Source: Nitrobacter sp039808345
GTDB lineage: Bacteria > Pseudomonadota > Alphaproteobacteria > Rhizobiales > Xanthobacteraceae
Reading direction: 5' to 3'
Assembly: GCF_047824785.1 (NCBI RefSeq)
Contig: NZ_CP181167.1
Coordinates: 3,782,001 to 3,846,000, forward strand
Length of the DNA stretch: 64,000 nt
Every line of letters starts with the position of its first letter. Within the stretch, counting starts at the first letter, position 1. The position numbers and the translations under genes were made by a program. Shown in pieces: positions 18,830 to 26,884 of this stretch. Under the pieces are notes generated by a model. That model had not been told where the DNA came from, ran no database searches, and was given only the letters and a program-made list of their open reading frames with translations.

Positions 18830-19123
18830 ATGGATGACAAGCAGATCCTCCAGAATGCCACTCGCAGCGCAGCCCAGGCGGGCATGATCACGCTTGTTTT
18901 CGAAAATTTCACCGCCCAACTGATCCGATATGTCCTCAGCGGGTACCTCCTCGATGACAGGTCTCTCATGACTCTGCGGGACAATTGCATCCGCGATCTC
19001 AAGAACTCGACCATCACCGGATTTCCGCTGGATGACGAGGCGGAAATCTTCAGGCAGGCCGTCGAGAACGCGGAGAAACTGCTGGACGCGGCGATCACCA
19101 GAGGACGGAACATCGACGTCTAG
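18830..19123 (+). CDS. hypothetical protein, repeat-supplied stop
   Basis: 97-residue protein, not recognised (MDDKQILQNATRSAAQAGMI...). It looks helical and soluble, with a moderately hydrophobic centre (ITLVFENFTAQLIRYVLSGY) and an acidic second half. The ribosome binding site is weak. The stop codon is the TAG of TAGAGC that opens a degraded dispersed repeat, so the original 3' end may have been altered by the repeat. It lies 186 bases after the DUF2478 gene in the same direction. Confidence 0.6.
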   Translation: MDDKQILQNATRSAAQAGMITLVFENFTAQLIRYVLSGYLLDDRSLMTLRDNCIRDLKNSTITGFPLDDEAEIFRQAVENAEKLLDAAITRGRNIDV

Positions 19124-19195
19124 AGCTTCGCTTTTACTGTTTAATGTGTTTCCGTCACGCGAACAGGTCATCCACTTCGCGCGAGAACGCTATAG
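19121..19195. repeat. dispersed mosaic repeat, type B, degraded
   Basis: Starts TAGAGCTTCGCTT and ends GAGAACGCTATA. The internal word CACGCGAACAGGTCATCCACT corresponds to the CACGCGAACCGG core of the type B family, with many changes. Confidence 0.75.
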
Positions 19196-19586
19196 CATCC
19201 AGCATCCGCGGCCGTTGCCGACTTCCAGCATGATTCCAACACGATGATGCGTCCCGCATGGCTCGAAAGCGGCTCCTGGCCGGCCTGCCCGCGGCCCGCT
19301 GGCGGGATCGCGGCAACCACGCCCTCTCCCTTCGCCGTTCCTATTTCCAGCCTGGCTGCGCACGTTGACGCCATGGTTTCAAGCCCGTACAGACGCGGGA
19401 GCGCTGCCGGTCCGGACTTGAACACCTGTCCTGCGGCCACCGCTTTCGCGCGACGCATGCTCCCGGCGATCGTTCGAATGCGGACCGTGCGGAAAGCTTT
19501 TCACGAGGTGCCAACAAGACCTTCTGCGCCGGCGGTGCGACGCTTCGGCGCGAATTCGGCGAACGTCTTGCGGCGGATGTCGCGAC
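19196..19586. other. intergenic stretch without recognised gene
   Basis: About 390 bases between two repeat copies. Short open frames occur on both strands but none has a ribosome site or recognisable motif. Confidence 0.5.
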
Positions 19587-19692
19587 TAGAGCATTTTTGC
19601 TTCTGATTGAATCAGAAGCAAAGCTCTAGATTATTGTTTTAACGCATTTTCTTGCGGCGAACCGGTATCCACTTCGCCGGAAAATGCTCTAG
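19587..19692. repeat. dispersed mosaic repeat, type B
   Basis: Full copy bounded by TAGAGC and GCTCTAG. It contains the short palindrome with arms GCTTCTGATT and AATCAGAAGC, then a spacer, then the GCGAACCGGTATCCACTTCG core. It lies about 65 bases upstream of the STAND NTPase gene. Confidence 0.9.
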
Positions 19693-19756
19693 CCGGTTTT
19701 TTCCGGTTCCACGACGATGATATAGATATAAACGAGTTGTTCAGTGAGGTTTCACG

Positions 19757-22700
19757 ATGTCGGTATCCGTTAGCAGCACGATCGAGGAGATGCAGGCGGA
19801 GCGCAACGCGCTCCAGAGCTTTGCCGACGATCGCGCCCGCGACTTCGTCGGCAGACAGTCGGTGCTTTCGCGGGTCACCGACCTCTGCCTCTCTCCCGCC
19901 AAGGAGCTTTCTCCCACGAAAGAAGGCCCGCCATGGGGAATCTGCATCACGGGCGATCCGGGTTCGGGCAAGAGCGCCGTGTTCGGCGAGGTTCTCCGCC
20001 GCCTGAAGGAAACCGACGCCTTCATTCTCGCGCATGCCGCCGAAGCGACCCCGCAGGCTTCCTCGATCGACGCCATGCTGCGCCGCTGGATCGCCGAGCT
20101 CGGCAGCGCCCTCGGCGCCGGCGATATCGACCTCGCCGCCAATATCGATCCGGAGATCGTCGAGCGGGCCTTCGCCTCGCTGCTGGTGCGGATGGCTTCG
20201 AAACGGCGCGTGGTTGTCCTGATCGATGCGATCGACCAGTTCAAGAAGACCTCGCGCGGGAAGTTTACGGCCTGGCTGCCGCGGCTCTGGCCGATCAATG
20301 CGCGGCTGGTCGCGACCGGCCTGGCCGGAGGCGCCTCCAAGGCGCTGTCCGAGCGCTCCGGGGTGGAAACGCTGGCTCTGCCGCCGCTGGAGTCGTCCGA
20401 GGCGGAAGGCATCATCGAAGCGGTCTGCAAGCGTAACGAGCGCAAGCTGGCTGCTCCGGTGATCGACGCGCTGCTCGCGAAGAAGCATGCGGGCGGGCCG
20501 GCCTGGGGCAATCCGTTATGGCTGCTGCTGGCGCTGGAGGAACTCGAACTGCTCGATAGCAGTGATCTCGCCGACATGCGGCGCGAATATGCCGGCTCTT
20601 CCGAGGAGCGCCTGCGGAGTGCGATGCTGGATGCGGTCGGCGCGATGCCGGCCGACATTCCGCTCCTCTGCCGCGCGACATTCGATAGCGCGGCCCAGCT
20701 GTTGAGCCCGGCGATCGCGGCGGCGTTCATCGGCCTTCTTTCGGCGGGCCGGACCGGATGGCGGGAGAGCGACTTCCGTCAGTTGCTGCCGCAGGTGGGT
20801 GGCGAAGCCTGGGACCAGAAACGCTTTGCTACGCTGCGCAACCTGTTCCGCGGCCAGATTCACCAGCACGGCGACCTTGCGCTCCTGGATTTCAACCATT
20901 CCCAGGCGCGCGCCGCCGCCCGTTCGCGCCTTGCCGCGCTGCGCGTTACGAATCCCGAACTGCACCTGCTGATCGCGGATCACCTTCTGACGCTTGCGCC
21001 GGACGACCGGCTGCGGGTGACTGAAACCATGGTCCATCTGCTGGCAAGCAAGGATGAGGTCCGCGCGGCCCGGCACTATGGCGATCCATCGCTCGGCGAG
21101 AAGGAACTGCAAGGCGCCACATACGCGCTCGCCGATGCGATCGTCTCACCGGCCACCGGCACTCCGGCAAGCGCGGCGCGCGAGATATGCCGTCTGCTTC
21201 AGAACCCGGACCACTCCGTCCGCGCCCGCGTGGCCGAGCGCCTGCTTTTCAGTTTTGACGATGCTGCGGGCCGGCACGTATCTTCCGATGTTCGCCTGAT
21301 TGTTTTGAACGCGGTCGAACAAACGTTCCGGGAGTTGCTGCGCGACGAGCCCGGCAATGCCGGCTGGCAGCGCAATCTGTCGGTTGCCCACGATCGCGTC
21401 GGCGACGTGCTGGTGGCCCAGGGCAAGCTGCCTGAAGCGCTGACGTCGTTCCGTGAGGGACTTGCGATCCGGGAGAAATTGACGGGCACGGATTCCGACA
21501 ATGCCGGGCTCCAGCACGATCTGTCGATCTCCTACGAGAAGATCGGCGATCTGCTTGCGGTGCAAGGCAAGCTGGACGAGGCGCTGGACTCGATCCGCAA
21601 GCAGCTCGCCGTTGTCGAGCGGCTGGCGAACGGCGATCCCGACAACGCGGACCTGCAGAGCGAGATCTCGCTGTGCCATGAGAAGACCGGCGAAGCGCTG
21701 ATGGCGCAAGGCAATCTTCCGGGGGCGCTGGAAGCGTTCCAGAGCCAGCTCGAGATCAGCGAGCGGCTGGCGCGCGGTGCCGACACCGACGACAACAAAT
21801 GGCAACGCGAGCGGACACTCGCCTACGATCGCGTCGGCGATGTGCTGATGGCGCAGGGCAAGCTGCCGGAGGCTCTCGAATTCTTCCGCAACGGACTGAC
21901 GATCAAGGAGCGGGTCGCGAAGGCGCACCCGGAAAACACGAGCTGGCAGCGCAGCCTGTCGATCTCCCATGATCGCATCGGCGACGCGCTGGTGACGCAG
22001 GGCAAACTGCCTGACGCATTGACATCCTACCGCACGGGACTTGAGGTCGCCCAGAAACTGGCGCGCACCGAGCCTGAGAATGTCGGCTGGCAGCGCGACC
22101 TGTCGGTGTCGCACGCCAAGATCGGCGATGTGCTGGTGGCGCAGAGCAGTCTGCCCGACGCATTGAAGGCCTTCCATGAGGGGCTGACGATCCGGCAGCG
22201 CCTGGCGAATGCCGATCCCGACAATGTTGATTGGCAGCGCGGTCTGGCTGTGTCCTACGATCGCATCGGCGACGTGCTGATGGCGCAGGACAACATGGGC
22301 GATGCGCTGAGCGCCTTCCAGGATCAGTTCGCGATCGCCGAGAAGCTGGCGCGGATCGATCCGAACAACACCGGCTGGCAGCGCGATCTGTCCGTGTCCC
22401 ACGAGAAAGTCGGCGACGTGCAGATGGCGCAAGGCAATCTGCCCGACGCGCTGAAATCCTATCGCGCGGGGCTCGCGATCAGAGAGCGGCTGGCGCGCAA
22501 TGATCCCGATAACATCAACTGGCAGCGCAGCCTGTCGGTGTCGCACGATTGCATCGGCGACGTGCTGGAAGCACAGGGCGAGGTGGACGAGGCGCTGAAA
22601 GCCTTCCGCGAAGGGCTCGAAATCAGAAAACGGCTCGCGCAGCGTGATCCATCCAACGTCGGCTGGCAGCGCGACCTGACAGTATCTTACGACCGTATCG

Positions 22701-23005
22701 GCGAGGTGCTGGAATCGAAGGGCGATCTGGAAGCGGCCGAGAAGTCCTTCCGCGAAGGGCTGGCGATCATGGAGCGGCTGTCGCTTGCCGACCCCGGCAA
22801 CGTCGATCTGCAGCGCGGCGTGGCCGTGAGCCAGGGACATCTGGCCGAGATGTATCGCCGGTCCAACGATCACAATAGCGCGCTGGCCGCGTTGCGGCAG
22901 GGACAGGCCGCCATGGAACGCGTCGTCATGCGCGCACCTGAGAATGCCGGCTGGAAAAAAGATCTGGACTGGTTCACCGAACAGATCTCGACCTTGACGG
23001 AGTAG
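19757..23005 (+). CDS. STAND-type NTPase with TPR-like repeats
   Basis: 1082-residue cytosolic protein. Residues 66-73 are a Walker A loop (GDPGSGKS) and 151-163 a Walker B strand (VVVLIDAIDQF), followed by a winged-helix-like region to about 520, so it is a NACHT/STAND-class ATPase. From residue 527 there are eleven 48-residue TPR-like repeats (about WQRDLSVSHDRIGDVLxAQG) and a partial twelfth. STAND proteins are signal-triggered oligomerising switches, including immunity proteins. The first 17 residues (VSVSSTIEEMQAERNAL) match the start of a DUF4062 domain, but the domain body is absent. GTGAGG precedes the ATG; the stop is the TAG of a repeat. Confidence 0.85.
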   Translation: MSVSVSSTIEEMQAERNALQSFADDRARDFVGRQSVLSRVTDLCLSPAKELSPTKEGPPWGICITGDPGSGKSAVFGEVLRRLKETDAFILAHAAEATPQASSIDAMLRRWIAELGSALGAGDIDLAANIDPEIVERAFASLLVRMASKRRVVVLIDAIDQFKKTSRGKFTAWLPRLWPINARLVATGLAGGASKALSERSGVETLALPPLESSEAEGIIEAVCKRNERKLAAPVIDALLAKKHAGGPAWGNPLWLLLALEELELLDSSDLADMRREYAGSSEERLRSAMLDAVGAMPADIPLLCRATFDSAAQLLSPAIAAAFIGLLSAGRTGWRESDFRQLLPQVGGEAWDQKRFATLRNLFRGQIHQHGDLALLDFNHSQARAAARSRLAALRVTNPELHLLIADHLLTLAPDDRLRVTETMVHLLASKDEVRAARHYGDPSLGEKELQGATYALADAIVSPATGTPASAAREICRLLQNPDHSVRARVAERLLFSFDDAAGRHVSSDVRLIVLNAVEQTFRELLRDEPGNAGWQRNLSVAHDRVGDVLVAQGKLPEALTSFREGLAIREKLTGTDSDNAGLQHDLSISYEKIGDLLAVQGKLDEALDSIRKQLAVVERLANGDPDNADLQSEISLCHEKTGEALMAQGNLPGALEAFQSQLEISERLARGADTDDNKWQRERTLAYDRVGDVLMAQGKLPEALEFFRNGLTIKERVAKAHPENTSWQRSLSISHDRIGDALVTQGKLPDALTSYRTGLEVAQKLARTEPENVGWQRDLSVSHAKIGDVLVAQSSLPDALKAFHEGLTIRQRLANADPDNVDWQRGLAVSYDRIGDVLMAQDNMGDALSAFQDQFAIAEKLARIDPNNTGWQRDLSVSHEKVGDVQMAQGNLPDALKSYRAGLAIRERLARNDPDNINWQRSLSVSHDCIGDVLEAQGEVDEALKAFREGLEIRKRLAQRDPSNVGWQRDLTVSYDRIGEVLESKGDLEAAEKSFREGLAIMERLSLADPGNVDLQRGVAVSQGHLAEMYRRSNDHNSALAALRQGQAAMERVVMRAPENAGWKKDLDWFTEQISTLTE
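21335..22921 (+). repeat. eleven in-frame 144-base tandem repeats (TPR-like)
   Basis: Coding repeats inside the STAND NTPase. Each unit is 48 codons, except the fourth, which has 49. Each carries a WQR...L(S/A)VS(H/Y)(D/E)(R/K)(I/V)GDVL core followed by ALxxFRxGLxIRER. Units differ at many positions, so the array is old rather than recently expanded. Confidence 0.9.
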
Positions 23006-23110
23006 AGCATTTTCCGGCGAAGCGGATGACCTGTTCGCCGCGAGAAAACGCGACCGGATAATGATGTTCTTGAACATGATCCGATTCATCTGGATCGGTC
23101 ATGCTCAGGA
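23003..23110. repeat. dispersed mosaic repeat, type B plus palindrome
   Basis: Opens with TAGAGCATTTTCCGGCGAAG, whose TAG is the stop of the STAND NTPase. It continues into a second module with an inverted repeat around GATCCGATTC...GGATCGGTC. The same second module recurs at 24440-24470 and 54650-54690. Confidence 0.8.
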
Positions 23111-23264
23111 TTCGCCTTCCTCCAGGTAACGAATATCCGCAGCACGGCGCCTTGCAGTTGCGCTCGCGATCGGCTGCGCGCGGCGGGCATGAGAGCCCGA
23201 TGATTTTTTCGCGCGCGTCAAGTTCGATTCGCGTGTGACACTTCGTCTCGACGTTGCACGATAT

Positions 23265-23276
23265 TCAGATATCTGA
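23265..23276. promoter_or_regulatory. 12-base palindrome upstream of FNT channel
   Basis: Perfect palindrome TCAGATATCTGA about 72 bases before the channel start, in an AT-rich patch of an otherwise GC-rich leader. A regulator operator is possible; the regulator is unknown. Confidence 0.35.
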
Positions 23277-23347
23277 TATGCATTTGAGCGATAACGGCAC
23301 CGCCTGCTCGGCGGCGACCGGAAAAATCAAATGCAGGGGGGAACGCA

Positions 23348-24166
23348 ATGGCCGATTATGCGAACGCCAGCGTTGTGATCGAAACGGTGCCGCCATCCGA
23401 TATGGGCGCGGCGATCGCGGCGGACGCCGCCAAAAAAGCCAAGTACGGCACCATTCACCTACTCATCCGCGGCTTCTTGTGCACACCCTTTCTGGCCTAT
23501 GGCGCCAGCGTCGTCTTCGCCATGGTCGCAGCCGGCATACCGCTCGCGGTCGCCGGACTTGTCTTCCCGGCGGGCTACATCACGCTGAGCTTCCTCGGTC
23601 TGGAGATGGCGACCGGCAGCTTCGCCACGATGCCGATCGGCATGTACGCCGGGACGATCACTCCGCTTCAGCTCATTCGCAACTGGTTCTGGACACTCGG
23701 CGGCAACCTGCTCGGAGGCATATTCTTCGGCTGGCTGCTGTGGTTCTCGCTCACCAAGGGTGGCGCCGTCGAACCGGACAAGATGCTGCAAGTCATCGCA
23801 CACACCGCCGAGCACAAGATCGAGTATATTCATTACGGTCTCATCGGCTGGTGCGCCGCGATCGGCAAGGGCGTCCTTTGTAACTGGCTGGTCAGTCTCG
23901 GGTCCGTGATGTCCAAAGCGACGCGCAGCACCGTGGGCCGGGTCGTTCTGATGTGGATACCGATCGGAATGTTCTTTGCGCTGGGCTTCGAGCACACCGT
24001 GGTCAACATGTGGCTCTTCCCGACTGCCATTCTCTCCGGCGCCAACGTGTCCATCTACGAGTGGTGGGTGTGGAATCAGATCCCGGTCACGATCGGCAAT
24101 ATTCTGGGAGCGATGGTCCTCAACGGCACGCTGTGGTACTTCACGCACACGCTGCAGAAAGACTAG
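23348..24166 (+). CDS. formate/nitrite transporter family channel
   Basis: 272-residue inner-membrane channel of the FNT family (FocA/NirC/NirC-like), which conducts small monovalent anions such as nitrite or formate. Six hydrophobic segments are visible. Characteristic stretches are FLGLEMATGSFATMPIGMYA, RNWFWTLGGNLLGGIFFGWL, GKGVLCNWLVSLG, MWIPIGMFFALGFEHTVVNM and PVTIGNILGAMVLNG. GAGGGGGG-type ribosome site (CAGGGGGGAA) precedes the ATG. In a Nitrobacter-like host nitrite uptake is the obvious role, but the substrate cannot be read from sequence. The stop TAG is the first base triplet of a type B repeat. Confidence 0.92.
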   Translation: MADYANASVVIETVPPSDMGAAIAADAAKKAKYGTIHLLIRGFLCTPFLAYGASVVFAMVAAGIPLAVAGLVFPAGYITLSFLGLEMATGSFATMPIGMYAGTITPLQLIRNWFWTLGGNLLGGIFFGWLLWFSLTKGGAVEPDKMLQVIAHTAEHKIEYIHYGLIGWCAAIGKGVLCNWLVSLGSVMSKATRSTVGRVVLMWIPIGMFFALGFEHTVVNMWLFPTAILSGANVSIYEWWVWNQIPVTIGNILGAMVLNGTLWYFTHTLQKD

Positions 24167-24272
24167 AGCACTTTCGCTTCTGATGATTGAATCAGAAGCG
24201 AACGTCCCGACTATTGTTTTGACGCGTTTTTTTCACGCGAACCGGGTTCCACTTCGCTTGAAAACGCTCTAA
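24164..24272. repeat. dispersed mosaic repeat, type B
   Basis: Full copy from TAGAGC to GCTCTAA, with the CTTCTGAT...ATCAGAAGCG palindrome and the TTCACGCGAACCGGGTTCCA core. Its first TAG terminates the FNT gene. Confidence 0.9.
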
Positions 24273-24341
24273 AGCATTCACTCAAGATCCTCGAATGCGG
24301 ATCCTGAGTTGCGCAAGACTCTCTCGCGTTTTCGAACAAGA

Positions 24342-24369
24342 CCTATCCTCGGGCCAGACCCGGGGATAG
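24342..24369. repeat. hairpin CTATCC...GGATAG
   Basis: Nearly perfect inverted repeat (CTATCCTCGGG / CCCGGGGATAG) with a 6-base centre. A related CCCCGGGC...GCCCGGGG hairpin is at 51614-51632 inside another repeat cluster. Confidence 0.5.
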
Positions 24370-24396
24370 ACATGAGGTTGCACGAAGAACAGAATC

Positions 24397-24537
24397 GAGA
24401 GCTTCGCTTCCGGTTTCATCAGATGCGAAGCTCTCGATCATGATCCGATCAAGTTGAATCGGACCATGCCAGAAGGTTATTGTCCGGTCGCATTTTCTTG
24501 CGGCGAACAGGTCATCCACTTCGCCGGAAAAACTCCA
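24397..24537. repeat. composite dispersed repeat
   Basis: Three family modules in a row: GAGAGCTTCGCTTC...GCGAAGCTCTC hairpin, then the CATGATCCGATCAAGTTGAA module, then a type B core (TTGCGGCGAACAGGTCATCC). The order differs from other copies, showing mosaic assembly. Confidence 0.75.
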
Positions 24538-24672
24538 GGACGCGTCGGCGACGACAATGTCGGGCAGCGCAACTCCTCGATCAGGCCGTTGGCCGTCGGT
24601 GCGGTGCCCTTCTGCTCCGCGGTGAGCGTAGAGCGAGCCGGAACAGTTCAGTCCGCGCAGCCATGCGGATTT

Positions 24673-24778
24673 TATAGCGTTTTCGAGCGACGTGGAATCC
24701 GGTTCGCGTGAAGAAAACGCGTCAAATCAACATCATAGAGCTTCGCTTCTGATTCAATCAGAAGCAATAATGCTTTAG
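24673..24778. repeat. dispersed mosaic repeat, type B
   Basis: Copy in the inverse order to that at 24164: GCGTTTTCGAGCGACGTGGA core first, AAGAAAACGCGTCAAATCAA, then the GCTTCTGATT/AATCAGAAGC palindrome and GCTTTAG end. It adjoins the 3' end of the transposase relic. Confidence 0.88.
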
Positions 24779-25045
24779 CGCTCAGGCCACCGCGCGCGTC
24801 CGAAGACTTGATCTCCATGCCCCGCTCTTTCCGTGCTGTTGGCGCGGATGATCGAAGAATCGACAATCAGGCACTCCAGGTCGGGATCGTCCGGCATCAC
24901 AGTAGGGATACGCCACCATACACCCTGCGGCTTTGTCGGCTGAAGCAGAGCAAAACGCCGTTTCACTCGCCGAACACCGCCGGCAGATCGCGCCACGGTA
25001 AGCCGGCGCGTGCAATCCAGAGACAGCTTTCACAGACACGCGGGT
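24775..25045 (-). pseudogene. IS5-type transposase remnant
   Basis: Reading leftward, two separated pieces resemble an IS5-family transposase. LWIARAGLPWRDLPAVFGE (about 25024-24968) ends in a premature TGA where the family has Trp. DPDLECLIVDSSIIRANST (about 24890-24835), in another frame, corresponds to the DDE-domain strand with the first catalytic Asp. A third piece (GMEIKSSDARGGLSAKA) in yet another frame matches the following conserved region. Stops and frameshifts show that it is dead. No terminal inverted repeats were recognised, and the 3' end is replaced by a type B repeat. Confidence 0.75.
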
Positions 25046-25191
25046 TGTCGCGACCCGGCTAGAGTCAAAGCAATCGGCTAACGCTCACTCTTATGCCAGG
25101 AGCGGCGGTTCACGGGACACAATCAAGGGGTCTCACCGACCGTGAGATCCGAAACGGCGATAACTGCCGGCCACCTTGCGTTTGGCGCAGG

Positions 25192-25617
25192 CTACTTTCT
25201 CGGCATGGCTGCGCGGGCAAGGACATCCAGCAGGCCTTCCGTGGAATCCGCGTCGGCCTCCTTCTGCCGTTCCGCGACTCCAAGAGCCTGGCGCCAGCGG
25301 GTGACGCGTTCGCCGAGAGCCTTCAGCCGGTTGAGGACGGCATCGGCGCGTTCGCGATGCTGCTCAAGATAGGCGCGGCCTTCGTCGGTAATGCTGAATA
25401 GCCGGGGAGGATCGGCAGAAGCTGTCAGACAACGCTCTTCCACGAGCTTGGCCAACATCGGATGGACGACATTGGGGCTGGGTAGAAACCAGTCAGCCGT
25501 CATTTTCTCGACCGTCTGGATAACGTCGTAGCCGTGACGGGGCGCCTCGGAAATAAGTGAGAGCGCTACGAGACGCAGATCGCCTTCGGCCACACCTTTT
25601 GATGATGGAGCCGTCAT
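25192..25617 (-). CDS. PadR-family transcriptional regulator
   Basis: 141-residue winged-helix regulator. The N-terminal domain shows the PadR pattern: LRLVALSLISEAPRHGYDVIQTVEKM, then SPNVVHPMLAKLVEERCLT, then FSITDEGRAYLEQH. The C-terminal helix for dimerisation is short and charged (RERADAVLNRLKALGERVTRW). The family's usual PSxGTVYPxL recognition segment is altered to PSPNVVHPML here. The target is unknown. It stands alone with repeats and non-coding sequence on either side, so self-regulation is the only guess the context allows. Confidence 0.88.
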   Translation of the reverse strand: MTAPSSKGVAEGDLRLVALSLISEAPRHGYDVIQTVEKMTADWFLPSPNVVHPMLAKLVEERCLTASADPPRLFSITDEGRAYLEQHRERADAVLNRLKALGERVTRWRQALGVAERQKEADADSTEGLLDVLARAAMPRK

Positions 25618-25689
25618 TTCTGTTCTCCGTGAAGATGTCTCTTTGCTCGAAAGAAACCCATATTATGCTGTAACGCAAGACATATTTCC

Positions 25690-25784
25690 TAGAGCGTACG
25701 GTTTCTGACTGAATCGGACGCAAAACTCTAGATTGTTGTTTTGACACGTTTTTCTTACCCGAACCGGGTGCGCCACCTCGCTCA
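25690..25784. repeat. dispersed mosaic repeat, type B, diverged
   Basis: Starts TAGAGCGTACGGTTTCTGAC, with CTCTAGATTGTTGTTTTGAC and TTACCCGAACCGGGTGCGCC as the recognisable internal words. The short palindrome is partly lost. Confidence 0.75.
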
Positions 25785-26178
25785 ACAACGATCTGGCCGT
25801 CCTGTGCGCAATGGCGGTTTCGTACCGGTTCCAGCACTCGTCGGCCGTGCCGCCGCACATGCATGCGGCCTCCTGGGGCGACGACAGGACGACGTCGAAC
25901 GGGAGATAACCGGTGACGGTCGAGCGATTTTCCGGAGCGCAGTCCGAGGGGGCCGAGAGGCACCGGCAGGTTCTCACCGCAGGATCGATGACCTGCCCGC
26001 TCTGAAAAAACCGGAACCGGCTGTGTTCATCAGGTCACAGACGAATCACCGGATATGGGGCATCGTCGCAGGGTATGGCTGCAAACAAGGTAACGGCAGT
26101 ACACAGGGCTGGATTGATCTCCATGGCTCGCCTCAAGCCATTCTTGAAATGAGAATGGCTTTTTCTTTGCTTCCCTTG

Positions 26179-26210
26179 CCTTGAGGCACACGAGCCTTGA
26201 GGCACACGAG
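26179..26210. repeat. 16-base tandem duplication
   Basis: CCTTGAGGCACACGAG occurs twice head to tail with no mismatch. Confidence 0.95.
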
Positions 26211-26287
26211 ACCACCATCGCATCATCCGGGCGAAAGCCGCCAAGACCGGATGCCGCCCGGCAAGCACCTGCGCGCGATTCTCCACG

Positions 26288-26307
26288 TCAAAAGCACTCA
26301 AAAGCAC
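26288..26307. repeat. 10-base tandem duplication
   Basis: TCAAAAGCAC occurs twice head to tail with no mismatch, three bases before the next duplication. Confidence 0.9.
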
Positions 26308-26310
26308 ATT

Positions 26311-26338
26311 GGCTTGACGTTGAAGGCTTGACGTTGAA
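26311..26338. repeat. 14-base tandem duplication
   Basis: GGCTTGACGTTGAA occurs twice head to tail with no mismatch. Confidence 0.95.
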
Positions 26339-26353
26339 CGCGGCGCATCAGCT

Positions 26354-26554
26354 TCACTTCGGCGTCTGCAATCCCGGAGAATTCGCCCAGCGATCGATAT
26401 GGGCCGCGATGTCTGACAGACGGCGCTTCCTCAACGCTTCATCGTTGCGAGCATTCGGAGAAGGTTCGCCGGCCGCCTTGTTGACGCCTGCGGCAAATTC
26501 GGCCAACCGAATTTTCAAGGACTTTAGCTCACGCAAACCACGTTGCACCCTCAT
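26354..26554 (-). CDS. small basic hypothetical protein
   Basis: 66-residue protein (MRVQRGLRELKSLKIRLAEF...), not recognised. The ATG at 26554 is preceded by GGGAG at good spacing, which is the main reason to call it. The frame extends upstream to 26644 without a better start. It is helical, basic in the first third, and has no membrane segment. It is isolated: tandem duplications lie downstream and a repeat upstream. Confidence 0.5.
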   Translation of the reverse strand: MRVQRGLRELKSLKIRLAEFAAGVNKAAGEPSPNARNDEALRKRRLSDIAAHIDRWANSPGLQTPK

Positions 26555-26717
26555 GGCGTTGCTCCCTGTTTGAAAAGGGACGGATCGCGAGCAGCGATCT
26601 CCGGAGCCCTGTTTAGAAGCCACAACCCTCGTGGTGGTAAGCAAAAGTATGCGCCTTCCGTCCTCGGAAAGCGAGTCCGATATTCACCAATGAGATGGAA
26701 CGATTAAAAACCCCCGC

Positions 26718-26884
26718 TAGAGCATGATCCCGAGAAGTAGAAACCGGTTCTCGGAAAAGATCATGCTCAAACAAAATATGAGCAACGAGTTCCGATTCAA
26801 CGCCGTCGAACCAGACGTGAAGAAAATACGCCAGAACGACAATCCGGCGCGCCGCTTCCAATTCGATCAGAAGCGAGAATGCTA
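26718..26884. repeat. dispersed mosaic repeat, type C
   Basis: Opens TAGAGCATGATCCCGAGAAG, with the inverted repeat GAGCATGATC...GATCATGCTC around AAACCGGTT. It then runs through ATGAGCAACGAGTTCCGATT and ends near a degraded ATCAGAAGCGAGAATGCTAG. The same module, reversed, is at 58724-58895. Its last CTAG supplies the stop of the adjacent L,D-transpeptidase gene. Confidence 0.8.

Larger units (their letters stand above)
25785..26353. other. non-coding stretch with three exact tandem duplications
   Basis: About 570 bases without a convincing gene. A minus-strand frame near 25790-25970 is open but has no recognised motif. Three exact two-copy tandem duplications lie close together: 16 bases at 26179-26210, 10 bases at 26288-26307 and 14 bases at 26311-26338. 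Confidence 0.6.

Noticed and set aside
21335..22921. Regular 144-base periodicity as a possible CRISPR or satellite array
   Set aside because: Units are coding, diverged and lack identical repeats with unique spacers; they are TPR-like protein repeats.
21146..23089. 647-codon minus-strand open frame with apparent repeats
   Set aside because: It is the reverse reading of the 144-base TPR repeats in the STAND NTPase; the periodicity is inherited from the real gene.
25663..25977. 104-codon minus-strand open frame
   Set aside because: Part is derived from a degraded type B repeat and the rest has no recognised motif or good start.
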